Source: Gardnerella leopoldii
Lineage (GTDB): Bacteria > Actinomycetota > Actinomycetes > Actinomycetales > Bifidobacteriaceae
Reading direction: 5' to 3'
Length of the DNA stretch: 64,000 bases
NCBI RefSeq assembly: GCF_003293675.1
Contig: NZ_CP029984.1
Span: forward strand, 992,043 to 1,056,042
This document shows, piece after piece, positions 35,204 through 45,715 of the stretch (positions are counted from its first letter, which is position 1; each line of letters opens with the position of its first letter). The notes beneath the pieces were generated by a model that was not told where the DNA came from, ran no database searches, and was given only the letters and a program-made list of their open reading frames with translations. Made by a program: the position numbers and the translations under genes.

Positions 35204-35389
35204 AATTTCATCTTCTACTCTCTAATAAAAACAATTTAAAATTTCAATTATTCGTTTATTTATCTTTTATTACTCTTACCTATAATACGCAAAACTAATA
35301 TTTTGATATATTGTACTCGATATAAATCAACATGCGTAATTTTTTGCATATAGCACTAATTTTTATTATTAAATTCTTAGAAAAATAAA

Positions 35390-35434
35390 AATAAACGCTG
35401 ACAGCAATAAATTATATTGTTATCAGCGTTTATT
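35390..35434 (-). terminator. Intrinsic terminator after ftsH
   Basis: AATAAACGCTGA and TCAGCGTTTATT form a 12-pair stem, extended inward by CAATA / TATTG. On the minus strand the hairpin is followed by TTTTATTTTT. It lies 44 bases after the ftsH stop. Confidence 0.88.
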
Positions 35435-35477
35435 AATAACTTTATTTTATCTGCTTTTTAGCACTGCATTTACACTA

Positions 35478-37787
35478 TTAAGCACCAAATTGAGTACCGT
35501 CATTTTGATTAGTAGGCGGATTAACAGGTGGTTTAACAGTTCCAATAACAGTTCGAGGAGCAGGTGCAGGAGTTTGAATAGACGTATCAACAGGCATCTG
35601 ATCAGACTGCTGGTTTTGTGAAGTTGCATTATTGGAAGATTCAGAAAGTTCAGAAGCTTCAGTCTGCTCATTCTTACCTTCAACGTTGCGCTTCAAACTT
35701 TCTGGAATTTCAACAGGGGGAAGATCAGAATCTGGTCTTCTATCGTCCGAAAGCCAAAGAGTACGCTCAGGAGCCTTACGAATCTTACTGAAGATTTCCT
35801 TAAGTTCCTTCTCGTTAAGAGTTTCCTTAGCGAGCAACTGACGAACCAGCTCATCCAATACGTCACGATTATTGTTAATAATCTCCCACGCTTCAGTATG
35901 AGCAGTTTCGATAAGCTTATGAACTTCTTCATCGATTACTTCAGCAGTACGATTCGAGAACTTGCGAGGTTGCAAAGAATCGAGTGAACCAGAAGAATCT
36001 TCGTCAGTATCCATCCACTTAACAGCTCCAAGCTTTGCTGAGAAACCATATTCAACAACCATCTTACGAGCAATGGCAGTAGCTTTCTCAATGTCGTTAG
36101 AAGCACCAGTTGTTGGATCGTGGAACACAACTTCCTCGGCTGTGCGTCCACCCATAGCATATGCCATTTGATCCAGCAATTCGTTGCGAGACTGCGAGTA
36201 ACGGTCGCTTGTTGGCATCACAGCAGTGTATCCAAGTGCGTGACCTCGCGGCAAAATCGTTACTTTAGTAACAGGATCCGTGTGGTGCAGCGCAGCAGCA
36301 ACAAGAGCATGACCGCCCTCATGGTAAGCAGTGTTACGCAATTCATCCAAAGCCATGCCCTTAGACTTACGTCGAGGTCCTGCTTGAACACGATCAATTG
36401 CCTCATCAATAGCGCGATTATCGATATATTGAGCACCAGATCGAGCGCAAAGCAACGCAGCTTCGTTAAGCACGTTAGCTAAGTCTGCACCAGTAAAACC
36501 AGGAGTGCGCACAGCAACCATATGAAGATCAACATCCGGCACAAAAGGCTTACCCTTAGCGTGAACCTTCAAAATTGCCTCGCGACCTTCCAAATCAGGA
36601 GCCTCAACAGCCACCTGACGGTCAAAACGACCAGGACGAAGAAGTGCGGAATCAAGCACATCTGGACGGTTTGTTGCAGCAATAATAATCAAATTAGTAT
36701 CGTTGTCGAAACCATCCATCTCAACAAGCAACTGATTAAGTGTCTGCTCGCGCTCATCATGACCGCCAGTCATGCCACTTCCGCGGCGACGACCAACAGC
36801 ATCAATCTCATCGATAAAGATGATTGCAGGAGCATTCTTCTTAGCTTCGTCAAAAAGTTCACGAACGCGAGACGCGCCCAAGCCTACGAACATTTCCACG
36901 AAGTCAGAGCCAGCCATTGCATAGAACGGCACACCAGCTTCGCCTGCAATAGCACGAGCCAACAAAGTCTTACCAGTTCCTGGAGGACCATAAAGCAGCA
37001 CACCGCGCGGAATACGAGCACCCAAAGCCTTGTAGCGCGAAGGATCCTTCAAGAAGTCTTTAATCTCTTCAACTTCTTCAACAGCAGCTTGTTCGCCAGC
37101 AACGTCAGCAAACTTAGTTTTAGGAGTCTGACCTTCAAGCAGCTTGCCACGGCCACGTCCGCCGCCCATGCCAAGCATACTTCCGCCGGCACCGCCTATT
37201 CTGCTAAACATGAACCAAATCATGCCAAGGAAGAACAATATTGGAACAAGCGAAGTAATCAAATACGAAATAATGCTAGATGACTGTAAGCTAGCAGTCC
37301 AGCCGTTAGAAGGCTTCGCCTTTTCGACTTCTTGTACAATTGACCTACCTTGTGCATACGCGTAGTAGAATTGCACATCCTTGCCAAAGTCACGATTTTG
37401 CTTACTTCGTTTATCGAACTTCTTAAACGGACTATCAAGCGTAAGCTTAACTAACTGTTTATTGTCAATAATTTCCACATAACTTGCTTTATGAGATCGC
37501 ACTAACTCAATACCATCCTGAGTATCGATAGTTTGCGATCCGTTATGAACAAACATTTGGAATCCGACAACTGAAAGCAACACAAGAAGCACAATCCACG
37601 TCCATGGCGATTGCCAGAAGGAACGACGATTGTTATGGTTGTTCTCGTTATTTTTATTATTCTTGCCCTGCTGACCGTTGTTTCGCTGATTCCTAGGGTT
37701 GCGTGGATTTAAAAACGGATTATTTCCGTTATTTCCACGCCCAGGACCGCCCATTGGGCCTTGCGGTGTCATAGGAGAAGCGCCCAT
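35478..37787 (-). CDS. ftsH: Membrane-bound ATP-dependent zinc metalloprotease FtsH
   Basis: FtsH degrades misassembled membrane proteins and short-lived regulators. A disordered Asn/Gly-rich N-terminus (1-55) precedes membrane helices at about 62-80 and 174-194. The AAA module has GPPGTGKT at 267-274 and [13 protein letters not shown], and the peptidase has HEGGH near 490. A Gln/Pro/Thr-rich C-terminal tail of about 100 residues gives 769 in all, longer than the usual 650. AAAGGAG precedes the ATG. The neighbours hpt and tilS upstream match the usual tilS-hpt-ftsH order. Confidence 0.97.
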   Translation of the reverse strand: MGASPMTPQGPMGGPGRGNNGNNPFLNPRNPRNQRNNGQQGKNNKNNENNHNNRRSFWQSPWTWIVLLVLLSVVGFQMFVHNGSQTIDTQDGIELVRSHKASYVEIIDNKQLVKLTLDSPFKKFDKRSKQNRDFGKDVQFYYAYAQGRSIVQEVEKAKPSNGWTASLQSSSIISYLITSLVPILFFLGMIWFMFSRIGGAGGSMLGMGGGRGRGKLLEGQTPKTKFADVAGEQAAVEEVEEIKDFLKDPSRYKALGARIPRGVLLYGPPGTGKTLLARAIAGEAGVPFYAMAGSDFVEMFVGLGASRVRELFDEAKKNAPAIIFIDEIDAVGRRRGSGMTGGHDEREQTLNQLLVEMDGFDNDTNLIIIAATNRPDVLDSALLRPGRFDRQVAVEAPDLEGREAILKVHAKGKPFVPDVDLHMVAVRTPGFTGADLANVLNEAALLCARSGAQYIDNRAIDEAIDRVQAGPRRKSKGMALDELRNTAYHEGGHALVAAALHHTDPVTKVTILPRGHALGYTAVMPTSDRYSQSRNELLDQMAYAMGGRTAEEVVFHDPTTGASNDIEKATAIARKMVVEYGFSAKLGAVKWMDTDEDSSGSLDSLQPRKFSNRTAEVIDEEVHKLIETAHTEAWEIINNNRDVLDELVRQLLAKETLNEKELKEIFSKIRKAPERTLWLSDDRRPDSDLPPVEIPESLKRNVEGKNEQTEASELSESSNNATSQNQQSDQMPVDTSIQTPAPAPRTVIGTVKPPVNPPTNQNDGTQFGA

Positions 37788-37848
37788 GTAATAAGGCTCC
37801 TTTCAAACTCCTCAATTTATATAAAAATTCTGAATAGAATTTATAAAA

Positions 37849-38403
37849 TCAAGCACCATACACTGATGGCTTTAATACCGCAATACTATTGAGGTTGCGG
37901 TAGCGTTCGTCGTAGTCCATTCCGAAACCAACGACAAATGCATCAGGAATTTCAAAGCCCGAGTAGTCGATTTGTACGTCTACTTCGCGACGTGCAGGCT
38001 TACTGAGCAATGCAAAAACTTTTACACTCGCAGCACCACGACCTTTTAGCTCATCTACAAGCCAAGCTAGCGTGCGACCGGAATCAACAATGTCTTCTAC
38101 AATAAGCACATCTCGACCACGCACATCAGTACTTAAATCTTCGCGAACAGTGATTTGTCCGCTAGTTTGAGTGCCACTGCCGTAACTAGACAAGCTCATA
38201 AAGTCCATTGCTGCATTAACGCTTAACTCTTGCGAAAATACAGCAAGAGTATTTACAGCACCTTTTAGAACTGCAACAAGCAAAACATTACGGTTTTTGT
38301 AATCTTCACTTACTTGTTTAGCAACTTCACGAATACGCTTCATAAGGTCTTCGTGACTAATTAATTCATAGTCGATGTCATCTCGTATATCTGCAATTTG
38401 CAT
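37849..38403 (-). CDS. hpt: Hypoxanthine phosphoribosyltransferase
   Basis: It salvages hypoxanthine and guanine to IMP and GMP using PRPP. The PRPP-binding loop is VLIVEDIVDSGRTLAWL, and FMSLSSYGSGTQTSG and the C-terminal VVGFGMDYDERYRNL are family motifs. The frame is open 52 codons further upstream, but that part overlaps tilS and has no homology. From the ATG at 38403 the protein is 184 residues, the normal length. The start overlaps the tilS stop by 26 bases; the ribosome binding site is weak, so coupling to tilS is likely. Confidence 0.95.
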   Translation of the reverse strand: MQIADIRDDIDYELISHEDLMKRIREVAKQVSEDYKNRNVLLVAVLKGAVNTLAVFSQELSVNAAMDFMSLSSYGSGTQTSGQITVREDLSTDVRGRDVLIVEDIVDSGRTLAWLVDELKGRGAASVKVFALLSKPARREVDVQIDYSGFEIPDAFVVGFGMDYDERYRNLNSIAVLKPSVYGA

Positions 38404-39496
38404 GTTCACTATCTTTGCATAAGCGAATGACGATATTGCGCGAGAGTCGAGTTGCTTCATAATAATTTGGCAATGAAAAAGGCTTCTGACCATGCCATTT
38501 TGTACATAGTTCGTCCACTGCAGATATGTGACTTGACGAGAAACGCAGACCAAGCTCACTTAACGCACGCACTATAATTCGTCTGCGAATTGATGGATGA
38601 TATTGCGCTAATTTATCAGCTTTTAACCTAACAGTTTTCGCATTTTTATCAAATTCCATCACTTGTGAACTAGCTTCGTCAACTTGAGAATTAATATAGT
38701 CAAGATCGTCTCTAGCTATTTCAGCTCCGCGAGAAAGCAAAGTAACCATATTCGCATTAAAAAATCGCGAAATATAAGGCATTAACGTGTGTCTAACTCG
38801 AGATCTCAATGGATAATTTTCTGAAAGTTCCTCATTTTGCGAAATATCGTCACCATTTGTAGGATCATCCCACCATGAAATACCTAAATCCTCGCAAATA
38901 CCAGTAGTATCTTCTCTAGTAAGCTTAATAAGAGGCCTTGCAAAAAGCACGTTTTGACGCAATGTCACTGCTTTCATGCCAGCAACTGCTTCTAAACCTG
39001 CAGAATCTTTTAACCCCATCATTACAGTTTCTGCTTGATCATTTGCAGTGTGAGCTAGAAGCACGGCTGCAGCTTGCTGCTTTTTAGCAACCTCAATAAT
39101 TGCTTGATACCTAGCCTTTCTAGCAGCAGACTCTTCGCCTTCTCCTAAATCTTCAACGTTCACAGATTGAATATACACGTACTTTTCATCTATTCCAGAT
39201 TGCAAACAATGCTTAGCCGCAATATTAGCAATTTCAGTTGAGTGCGGCTGCAAATGGTGATCTACTATTACGACACCGCAACGAATACCTCTACTTGCGC
39301 ACACAATCACGCTCAATGCTGTAAGTGCAAGAGAATCTCTACCTCCAGAGCACGCAATAAGAACCAGAGGAGCATCAGCATCTGTCGCGTGGTTGCCATG
39401 TTCGGAAAAACGCGCGTCTTGAGCACACAACGAAAGTTCGTCAAAACAATGCTTGATTGCGCCAATTCCTGCGCGTATACGAGAAGAATACACCAT
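38378..39496 (-). CDS. tilS: tRNA(Ile)-lysidine synthase
   Basis: TilS converts the wobble cytidine of tRNA-Ile(CAU) to lysidine, so that it reads AUA. The PP-loop SGGRDSLALTAL lies near residues 50-61 and LLAHTANDQAETVMMGL is the second family motif. The 372-residue protein is of actinobacterial length. It lies between dacB and hpt, an arrangement common in actinobacteria, and overlaps hpt at its end. Confidence 0.95.
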   Translation of the reverse strand: MVYSSRIRAGIGAIKHCFDELSLCAQDARFSEHGNHATDADAPLVLIACSGGRDSLALTALSVIVCASRGIRCGVVIVDHHLQPHSTEIANIAAKHCLQSGIDEKYVYIQSVNVEDLGEGEESAARKARYQAIIEVAKKQQAAAVLLAHTANDQAETVMMGLKDSAGLEAVAGMKAVTLRQNVLFARPLIKLTREDTTGICEDLGISWWDDPTNGDDISQNEELSENYPLRSRVRHTLMPYISRFFNANMVTLLSRGAEIARDDLDYINSQVDEASSQVMEFDKNAKTVRLKADKLAQYHPSIRRRIIVRALSELGLRFSSSHISAVDELCTKWHGQKPFSLPNYYEATRLSRNIVIRLCKDSEHANCRYTR

Positions 39497-39542
39497 AGCT
39501 TCTAGTGTAACGCGCCAATAACGCTAAATTGCAACTCATAAA

Positions 39543-41315
39543 TCATAGTTTTGGCAATTCCGCCATAAACTTATTAATCGCTACGAATGCCCCCCAAATA
39601 TCAGCTGGCTGGTTCGCAACAACAGCGAAAGTTAGCACTCCACCACTTTTCCTAGACACATTACCAACCATAGAAGTAACTTCACTTAAAGAACCAGTCT
39701 TTACGCGAAGCATGCCGGCAGAAGATTCATCCGCTAAACGCTTTCTTGCTGTTCCAACTAAACCAGGAAGAGACAATCCTTCAGCAGCTGCAGCACCTCC
39801 AGAATCGGCTTTAATATTAAGCACTTGTACTTGAGCTAGCGTTGTTGCGCGCAACCTTGATTTTGGAGACAAGCCTGAGCAATCAGACATGTGCAAACCA
39901 CGTATATCGATATTGAGCTTGCGTAATCCCTCTTTTACTGCCTGAACTGCACCCTCCGGAGAGTTGGATTTGTGAGTTGCAAGCGCAGTCAGACGACCAA
40001 ACTCTTCCGCCAATGTATTGTCTGAAATACGAAGAGTATATGCCATTATTTCGTTTAAAGGTGCAGAAGAAACTTGTGCAATTAAACGCGAATTAGACGA
40101 TATTAACGATTTAGTTTCGCTTACCGGTATTACAAGATTTTCAGATTGTGCAGATTTATTTTCATTTTCAGAATCTTTATTGTTTTCAGAAGAATCATCT
40201 GCAGACGAGTCTGAACCGGAATTTTTTTCGTCAGAAGCGGTTTTATTAGAATAATTACTTATAACTATTCCTTGTTTGCTTAATAATTTAGCAAAAACAC
40301 GGCCGACACTGAAAGCAGGATGAGGATCAGAAAGCGGAAAATCTGTCATAGCATCAGCGTCAACACCTTGCACTGAAAGGTCACGCTGACGAGCATCATC
40401 TATAGCCAAAGATGACGTTTGAGCATAAAAGCGGCGTTCAACATCTGTTTCATAAATCAAATCAGGAGCACGTTTTGCGCCAAACAATGAGTCATCAACA
40501 GCTAAAGAAACTGTGTGAATATTTTCAAGTTTCAAAGCGTTGGCTGTTCTTCTCGCTAATGTCGTTAAGCCTGCTCTGCCATTGACATGGTTCCAATCGT
40601 TTTCTCCAACGCCAAGAAGCATGTCACCATTGCCGCGAAGCACAAGCTTTCTAGCATTCGCACTAGAAGCTCGCTCTGACTCACCGCCTGTTTTAGGCAA
40701 CAAAAATACTTGAGTATCAAGAGTTGAACCCATGTCAAGAGTGCGAGAAGCCACGCTAGCAGTTAAAGTTTTAAGCGTTGACGCTGGCTCTCTTAAAGCA
40801 TTTGGCTCATGTGAAGCAACTACTCGTCCATTAGCATCCATAATTACCGCTGAAGTGCTGCTACTCATAGAAGCATCGGAAACCAACTCGTCAATAAGTT
40901 TTTGAGCTTGCGAATGATTTATTTCTTGACCATAAGTCACGCCTTTAGCTAGTGAATTAACTCGCAAAAGTGATTTAGGAGAAGAAACAGTTACAGCATA
41001 ATGTTGGCTTCGCAACGTCAAAGGACCAGGAAGAATATCGTATACGTCAAGCAAAAAATAAGTAAAAATAATTGCTGCACTAACTATAACTGCTATAAAT
41101 GCAATAAGTAATCGCCAACGAGAAGGATATTGGCTTCTTAAAACCATAGCAGCGTATTTACTATTCTTCTGTGCGCTACTTGGTTTAATCTCACTGCTTG
41201 ATTTAGGTTCACTACTTGGTTTAGGCTCGATACTTTTATTGGGTTCGCCGCTTTGCGTTGGCGTGCTCGCATTAGAAATATTTAAGGCATCGTTTGAGCC
41301 TTTACTACTTTCCAT
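39543..41315 (-). CDS. dacB: D-alanyl-D-alanine carboxypeptidase/endopeptidase, PBP4 family
   Basis: A class C penicillin-binding protein that trims or cuts peptidoglycan peptides. A Ser/Pro-rich cytoplasmic N-terminus (1-65) precedes one membrane anchor (about 70-92). The active-site motifs are STLK in REPASTLKTL, SDN in RISDNTLAEEF, and KTG in RVKTGSLSEV. An acidic, Ser/Asn-rich insert of about 45 residues lies before the SDN region. AAAGGTG is seven bases before the ATG at 41315. Its place next to tilS follows actinobacterial order. Confidence 0.93.
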   Translation of the reverse strand: MESSKGSNDALNISNASTPTQSGEPNKSIEPKPSSEPKSSSEIKPSSAQKNSKYAAMVLRSQYPSRWRLLIAFIAVIVSAAIIFTYFLLDVYDILPGPLTLRSQHYAVTVSSPKSLLRVNSLAKGVTYGQEINHSQAQKLIDELVSDASMSSSTSAVIMDANGRVVASHEPNALREPASTLKTLTASVASRTLDMGSTLDTQVFLLPKTGGESERASSANARKLVLRGNGDMLLGVGENDWNHVNGRAGLTTLARRTANALKLENIHTVSLAVDDSLFGAKRAPDLIYETDVERRFYAQTSSLAIDDARQRDLSVQGVDADAMTDFPLSDPHPAFSVGRVFAKLLSKQGIVISNYSNKTASDEKNSGSDSSADDSSENNKDSENENKSAQSENLVIPVSETKSLISSNSRLIAQVSSAPLNEIMAYTLRISDNTLAEEFGRLTALATHKSNSPEGAVQAVKEGLRKLNIDIRGLHMSDCSGLSPKSRLRATTLAQVQVLNIKADSGGAAAAEGLSLPGLVGTARKRLADESSAGMLRVKTGSLSEVTSMVGNVSRKSGGVLTFAVVANQPADIWGAFVAINKFMAELPKL

Positions 41316-41389
41316 GCGAGCACACCTTTAAATCGATTGCAAATACCGCGCTTAACTATACATTGCGCTTGCAACAAAGCGTGCATAAG

Positions 41390-43051
41390 TTACGCAGTAA
41401 TCGACGCAAATCTGCGCAAGTTTTCTACAATGCGAATCATGCGCTTATCCATCACTTTGCCGCCAAGAATTACGCCAACAACCAACACAACAAATCCGTT
41501 TACTACGAACAGAATGCATGCAATCCACAAAAGATTCGTGTTAATAGCCAAAAACGTCATAGCTGCAGCAATAGACGGAATCATGCATACTGCAGAAAGA
41601 AGCGAAAAACCTATTGGAGCAAAAGATCTAGCGCCTGCAGAACCTTGCGGCCTAGAAAATGGCTTTTCGATTGACGCTACAGGGTACATTGCTATGCACG
41701 AAGAAATTAAGCCAATGCCTATGGTCGCAAAAGCTACTCCAATTGGAGAAAGAGTTTGGAACATAACTGCATTCATATTTTGCTTAACATTTGCTACAAA
41801 GAAAAGGAAAGCGTAAACCCCTATTCCAAGAATTGCAAAGTACACAGCGCAAATCACGGACCAAACTATTGCGTGCGCTAAACGATCGTGCAAACCTTTT
41901 ACTCCAATAATCGCGTGCATAGTAAAAGCTGTGCCATCGTATGCAATATTGTTTCCAACAACCATGCCCATAAGCAAAGCAGCATACATAAGCCAGCTAG
42001 AAACGCCTATATCCTGTGCTATAGAACCAAATCCTTTAGCATTAAAACTAGTTCCTCCTGCAACTATCAGAATAAAAAGCGGCGTAAGAAGCAAAAATAG
42101 TTGACGCATATCTCTTCTCATAACGCTAATAATTCGCGCAATAATCGCACCGACTGTGTTGCCTGGAACTGCTGCAAAGAAGCCGATTCCCTTAGTTTTA
42201 ACAACTGTTTTTTGCTCACCGCGAAGTAGCTTAGGCTCTAATTTTGCGCAAAATACAGAGATTGCAAAGCAAGCAGCAATCGTTAGTACGCAAATAAAGA
42301 AGCGAATAACAAGCGCAAGCCAATTGCCATTAATGGCGTCAAGAGGCAAAGCCATAGCAGCACTTAATGGAGTAAAAGCGGACGCAGAGCAAAAACCTAA
42401 GCCAAACACAATTCCTCTTGGACTTTTGTTACCAATATTCATAGTGGAAACAAAAATCATATACGCTACAAAAATAGCAAAGTAAAAAATGTTTCTTGAA
42501 CGCTTGTTTATTAAAATAGTATCCAAAAGCTCAATAAGCATTTTGCTTAAAGACACGATTGTTGCAACGTAAAGCGGAGCTGCAATTACGCTTACTAAAA
42601 CCGGCACAATCCCAAAGTTTCTGTACGCTAAAGACCACAAAGCAAGCGCGATTGTGCAGCTTATTGAAAGCGCTCCAAAAAGGGAGCCAAGAAGCATACC
42701 AGCTTGCTGCTTTACGTAGGGAATGCCGTAAAGCGCAAAACTACGCGACTTTAGTGTTGTGTCACTGCCGAACATAAATAGGTTTATAAACAGCGTAAAA
42801 ATTGACACAATCGACGCAACCATTATTGGAGCAAACTGAAATTCCTGCCAATTTTTAGTATCTGCAAGCATTCCTGGATTAAGATACTTTCCTGCTTGCC
42901 AGCCCGCAAAACCAAGAGCGCATATAATCGCAAGTCCAAAAACAATGACTATACCAAAGCCGATTTTTTGCCAAATCGACTTTCGCATAACGGAAAAAGT
43001 AAGCGCCCAGCGAAGGCGAACCATGGTAAAAATCATAGACATTATGGCCAT
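41390..43051 (-). CDS. ABC transporter permease, ABC-2-like
   Basis: A 553-residue integral membrane protein with about 12 hydrophobic helices and short loops. The family is loosely ABC-2 export permease; I cannot name a substrate. It starts five bases after the stop of the ATPase gene at 43057, so the two almost certainly form one transporter. No periplasmic-type binding protein is adjacent, which fits an exporter. Confidence 0.8.
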   Translation of the reverse strand: MAIMSMIFTMVRLRWALTFSVMRKSIWQKIGFGIVIVFGLAIICALGFAGWQAGKYLNPGMLADTKNWQEFQFAPIMVASIVSIFTLFINLFMFGSDTTLKSRSFALYGIPYVKQQAGMLLGSLFGALSISCTIALALWSLAYRNFGIVPVLVSVIAAPLYVATIVSLSKMLIELLDTILINKRSRNIFYFAIFVAYMIFVSTMNIGNKSPRGIVFGLGFCSASAFTPLSAAMALPLDAINGNWLALVIRFFICVLTIAACFAISVFCAKLEPKLLRGEQKTVVKTKGIGFFAAVPGNTVGAIIARIISVMRRDMRQLFLLLTPLFILIVAGGTSFNAKGFGSIAQDIGVSSWLMYAALLMGMVVGNNIAYDGTAFTMHAIIGVKGLHDRLAHAIVWSVICAVYFAILGIGVYAFLFFVANVKQNMNAVMFQTLSPIGVAFATIGIGLISSCIAMYPVASIEKPFSRPQGSAGARSFAPIGFSLLSAVCMIPSIAAAMTFLAINTNLLWIACILFVVNGFVVLVVGVILGGKVMDKRMIRIVENLRRFASITA

Positions 43052-43056
43052 CCTTA

Positions 43057-43971
43057 TTAGGCGTTGAGATTAGCAGACTCGGTAGAAGCGACAGCAGCGT
43101 TATCAGACTTGCCGCCGTTAAGCCAGTCGATTCGCGCAGCTGCGTGACGTCCACCAACAAGCTCCATAAAGCGATCTTCAAGATCTTTGCCCTGAGCCAC
43201 TTCTGCAAGAGTGCCAGAAGCTGCAACATGACCTTCGTTAATAATCGCCACGTGCGAGCACATTTTTTCAACCAATTCCATAACGTGCGAAGAAATAATA
43301 ACCGTACCGCCAGTAGAAACATACTCGGCGAGAATATCCTTCAAATTTGCGCTAGAAACAGGGTCCACTGCCTCAAAAGGCTCATCGAGCACAAGTACGC
43401 GAGGGCTATGGATCATAGCTGTTGCAAGGCAAATCTTCTTAGTCATACCAGTTGAATAGTCAGAAACCATGGTGTTTGCAGCTTCTGTTAAGTCGAAAGC
43501 AGAAAGCAAGTCGTTCGCGCGCTTTACGGATTCCGCGCGACTCATATCGCGAAGCATGCCAGCGTAAGTTAAAAGCTGCAAACCAGTAATTGTCTTAAAA
43601 ATCTCATCTGCTTGAGGCATTAAACCGATTGCGCGCTTAGCACTATTTACATCGCTCCAAACGTCATTGCCAAAGATCGAAGCTGAGCCAGCATCCGGCA
43701 TAAGCAAGCCCGTAAGCATTTTAATCGTAGTGGTTTTGCCGGCACCGTTCGGACCTACCAATCCGTAGAAAGAGCCTGCTGGAATGCTCAACGAAAGATT
43801 ATCTACAGCAACTTTCTTGCCAAAAGTCTTAACAAATCCGCGAATAGAAACCGCTGGAACATCTGCATTGCTATCGCTAGCATCACTCGAATAAGTGTTT
43901 GCGCCAAAAACCGGAACGCTGCTAGCAAAAGCATTTCCGGACGGATATTCAGACGGAATAGAATCTACCAT
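43057..43971 (-). CDS. ABC transporter ATP-binding protein
   Basis: The ATPase partner of the permease at 41390. It has Walker A GPNGAGKTT (near 68), the Q-loop LMPQADEIF, a signature reading YSTGMTKKICLA (a non-canonical STGM in place of SGGQ, as in many ABC-2 ATPases), and Walker B VLVLDEPFEAVDP. GCGAGG lies before the ATG at 43971, which decides the start; the frame stays open to 44025. An N-terminal Ser/Pro-rich stretch of about 30 residues precedes the domain. Confidence 0.88.
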   Translation of the reverse strand: MVDSIPSEYPSGNAFASSVPVFGANTYSSDASDSNADVPAVSIRGFVKTFGKKVAVDNLSLSIPAGSFYGLVGPNGAGKTTTIKMLTGLLMPDAGSASIFGNDVWSDVNSAKRAIGLMPQADEIFKTITGLQLLTYAGMLRDMSRAESVKRANDLLSAFDLTEAANTMVSDYSTGMTKKICLATAMIHSPRVLVLDEPFEAVDPVSSANLKDILAEYVSTGGTVIISSHVMELVEKMCSHVAIINEGHVAASGTLAEVAQGKDLEDRFMELVGGRHAAARIDWLNGGKSDNAAVASTESANLNA

Positions 43972-44025
43972 AAGAACCTCGCAGTATACAGATAAACGCA
44001 CGCATCGCGCCACAATGCTACGCAA

Positions 44026-44479
44026 GCAAGCGTTTACATAGAGGTTTCTATTATCTCATACTCGCAATCTTTGCGCAATCACAACGCCATCAGCCGCCGC
44101 ACTCACCACCCCAAATCCTCCTACCATCACACCAGATCACTGTTCCGTACGCTACCTTCACTGTACTAATATTCGTGTGGTAGAGATTTGAGATTTTTCG
44201 CACTGAGCGCGGCGAACGTCAGAGCCGTAGGCTGCTGATTCGTCAAGCGAAGAAGAAAAATCGAAAAATCTCTGCGATAAGATGAGGTTATTAATGGTTA
44301 GCACGCAGAGTTTGGGGGATTTCTCTACGAGCGCTAAAAGAGGACTGATGGAGCAACATTCTTTAAAGAAAGGCGAACACAATAAACGCCTTTAACAGTC
44401 AAAGCGACTGAAGGACGGGACGCGCGAGGAGAAAAATCCCCCAAAACTCGCTCCACACTATAGAATTTCATTCTTTCAC
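44026..44479. other. Intergenic region with two inverted-repeat elements, no gene seen
   Basis: Between the ABC ATPase start and the glycosyltransferase stop no coding sequence is convincing. Two inverted-repeat structures lie in it. Arms AGATTTTTCG (44191-44200) and CGAAAAATCT (44263-44272) enclose about 60 GC-richer bases. Arms GAGTTTGGGGGATTTCTC (44308-44325) and GAGAAAAATCCCCCAAAACTC (from about 44429) enclose about 100 bases. Inside the second are CGAGC, TAAAAG and GGA blocks in the same order as in the 9.1 and 58.3 kb repeat. Confidence 0.6.
44308..44449. repeat. Long inverted-repeat element, possible relative of the 284-base family
   Basis: The outer arms, GAGTTTGGGGGATTTCTC and its near complement, form a long stem with few mismatches. 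The segment after the left arm (CGAGC, TAAAAG, GGA, GAT) resembles the corresponding part of the elements at 9137 and 58306, and the segment before the right arm (GGACGGGACGCG) resembles GGAGCGTAGCGC there. Relationship is inferred from layout more than identity. Confidence 0.45.
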
Positions 44480-45715
44480 TCAGCGACCGGTATGCTGAAT
44501 CGGCTTCCACTCGCTCTTTGAGAAAATAGCTTGGAACGCAATAGGCACGTACGAAAGCATAAAAATCGGGAAGCTAAGAGCGTACGCAAACAGCTCCTTA
44601 TTCGTGGCCCCAAGCTTATCGTGTTCAACCAAAATAGTGAGTGACACAAATATCATCATGCCTAAAACGCTTGTAACAGTAGTGGTAATGAAGTTAATCA
44701 TTGAAGAAATTTGACTCATCCATGTTACGAATCCAAATGCAGCAAAAATAAACCCAAGTATTATTCTTGCAACAGCCAAAACCATAAACGGGAAAAGCAT
44801 AAGCGTAAAATCAACCGACGAAAAATCTCTTTCGCGAATACCATGTCGAATAAGAGCTGCTCCATAGTAACGAAATACTTGCAAGAATCCCTTGCTCCAA
44901 CGAAGACGCTGCCTCCAGCTCTGCCTAAACGACACAGGCTGTTCGTCATACAATACTGCAGAACCGCAATATCCAACTTTGTCTCCATGAAGAATAGCGT
45001 CCATAGTAAATTCAAGATCCTCAGTAAGAAGATGGAATTTCCATCCGCTATTTCTGTGCATAATCTCACGCGAGAACATGAATCCAGTTCCACCAGCATG
45101 GCAACTCGAACCGAATAGCATTCGAGAGTTGTTAGTAAATCGCGATTCTCGAATAAACCAAAGTGCAGAGCCGGAAGAAACCCAATTATCTGAAAGATTC
45201 ACGGAATTACGGTAGCTAGTTAAAATTTGATATCCTGCGTGGAAACCTTTATTCATTTCCTCAAAATAATGCGGATCAAGTTTATTGTCTGCATCGAAAA
45301 CAAAGTACGCGTCATAAACTTTATCCGCACCAATTTTCATAATATGATCGAGAAGATAGCTGAGCGCATAACCTTTACCAACATGCTCTTTATCAAAACG
45401 TTCAATTACGTTGCATCCGCAATTGCGACCAACTTGCGCAGTAGAATCAGTGCAATTATCTGCAACAAGCCAAATATCAATAAAATCTTGTCTATATGTT
45501 TGAGTTTGAATGCAATGAATAAGATTACCTATAACAGCTTCCTCATTGCGCGCAGAAATAAGCACAGCATAATGCTTATCCATTGGCGCTTCAGGAAAAA
45601 CAATAGGCTTAGCGAATAAAGATGCAACGGCACAAACACCTTGATACACAACACCGCTTATGCCAATAAGTATTACTAGTACATCAAATATTGATAGAAG
45701 AATCATCGCTTCCAT
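44480..45715 (-). CDS. Processive GT2 glycosyltransferase, membrane-bound
   Basis: It has one N-terminal membrane helix (about 5-30), a cytoplasmic GT2 catalytic domain and three or four C-terminal helices. The motifs are ISARNEEAVIGNL, VADNCTDST, FDADNKLDP (DxD), TEDLEF and QRLRWSKG (QxxRW), which mark processive enzymes such as cellulose synthase, hyaluronan synthase or poly-GlcNAc synthase (PgaC/IcaA). The polymer cannot be read from sequence. Its start overlaps the stop of the upstream AI-2E family gene by 13 bases. No pgaB, bcsB or similar partner is adjacent. Confidence 0.85.
   Translation of the reverse strand: MEAMILLSIFDVLVILIGISGVVYQGVCAVASLFAKPIVFPEAPMDKHYAVLISARNEEAVIGNLIHCIQTQTYRQDFIDIWLVADNCTDSTAQVGRNCGCNVIERFDKEHVGKGYALSYLLDHIMKIGADKVYDAYFVFDADNKLDPHYFEEMNKGFHAGYQILTSYRNSVNLSDNWVSSGSALWFIRESRFTNNSRMLFGSSCHAGGTGFMFSREIMHRNSGWKFHLLTEDLEFTMDAILHGDKVGYCGSAVLYDEQPVSFRQSWRQRLRWSKGFLQVFRYYGAALIRHGIRERDFSSVDFTLMLFPFMVLAVARIILGFIFAAFGFVTWMSQISSMINFITTTVTSVLGMMIFVSLTILVEHDKLGATNKELFAYALSFPIFMLSYVPIAFQAIFSKSEWKPIQHTGR

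Noticed and set aside
37849..38559. A longer hpt starting at 38559
   Set aside because: The extra 52 residues overlap tilS, are not hpt-like and exceed the family length; the ATG at 38403 gives the normal 184 residues.
44158..44382. A 74-codon frame in the 44 kb spacer
   Set aside because: It spans inverted-repeat arms, lacks a ribosome binding site and does not resemble any protein family.
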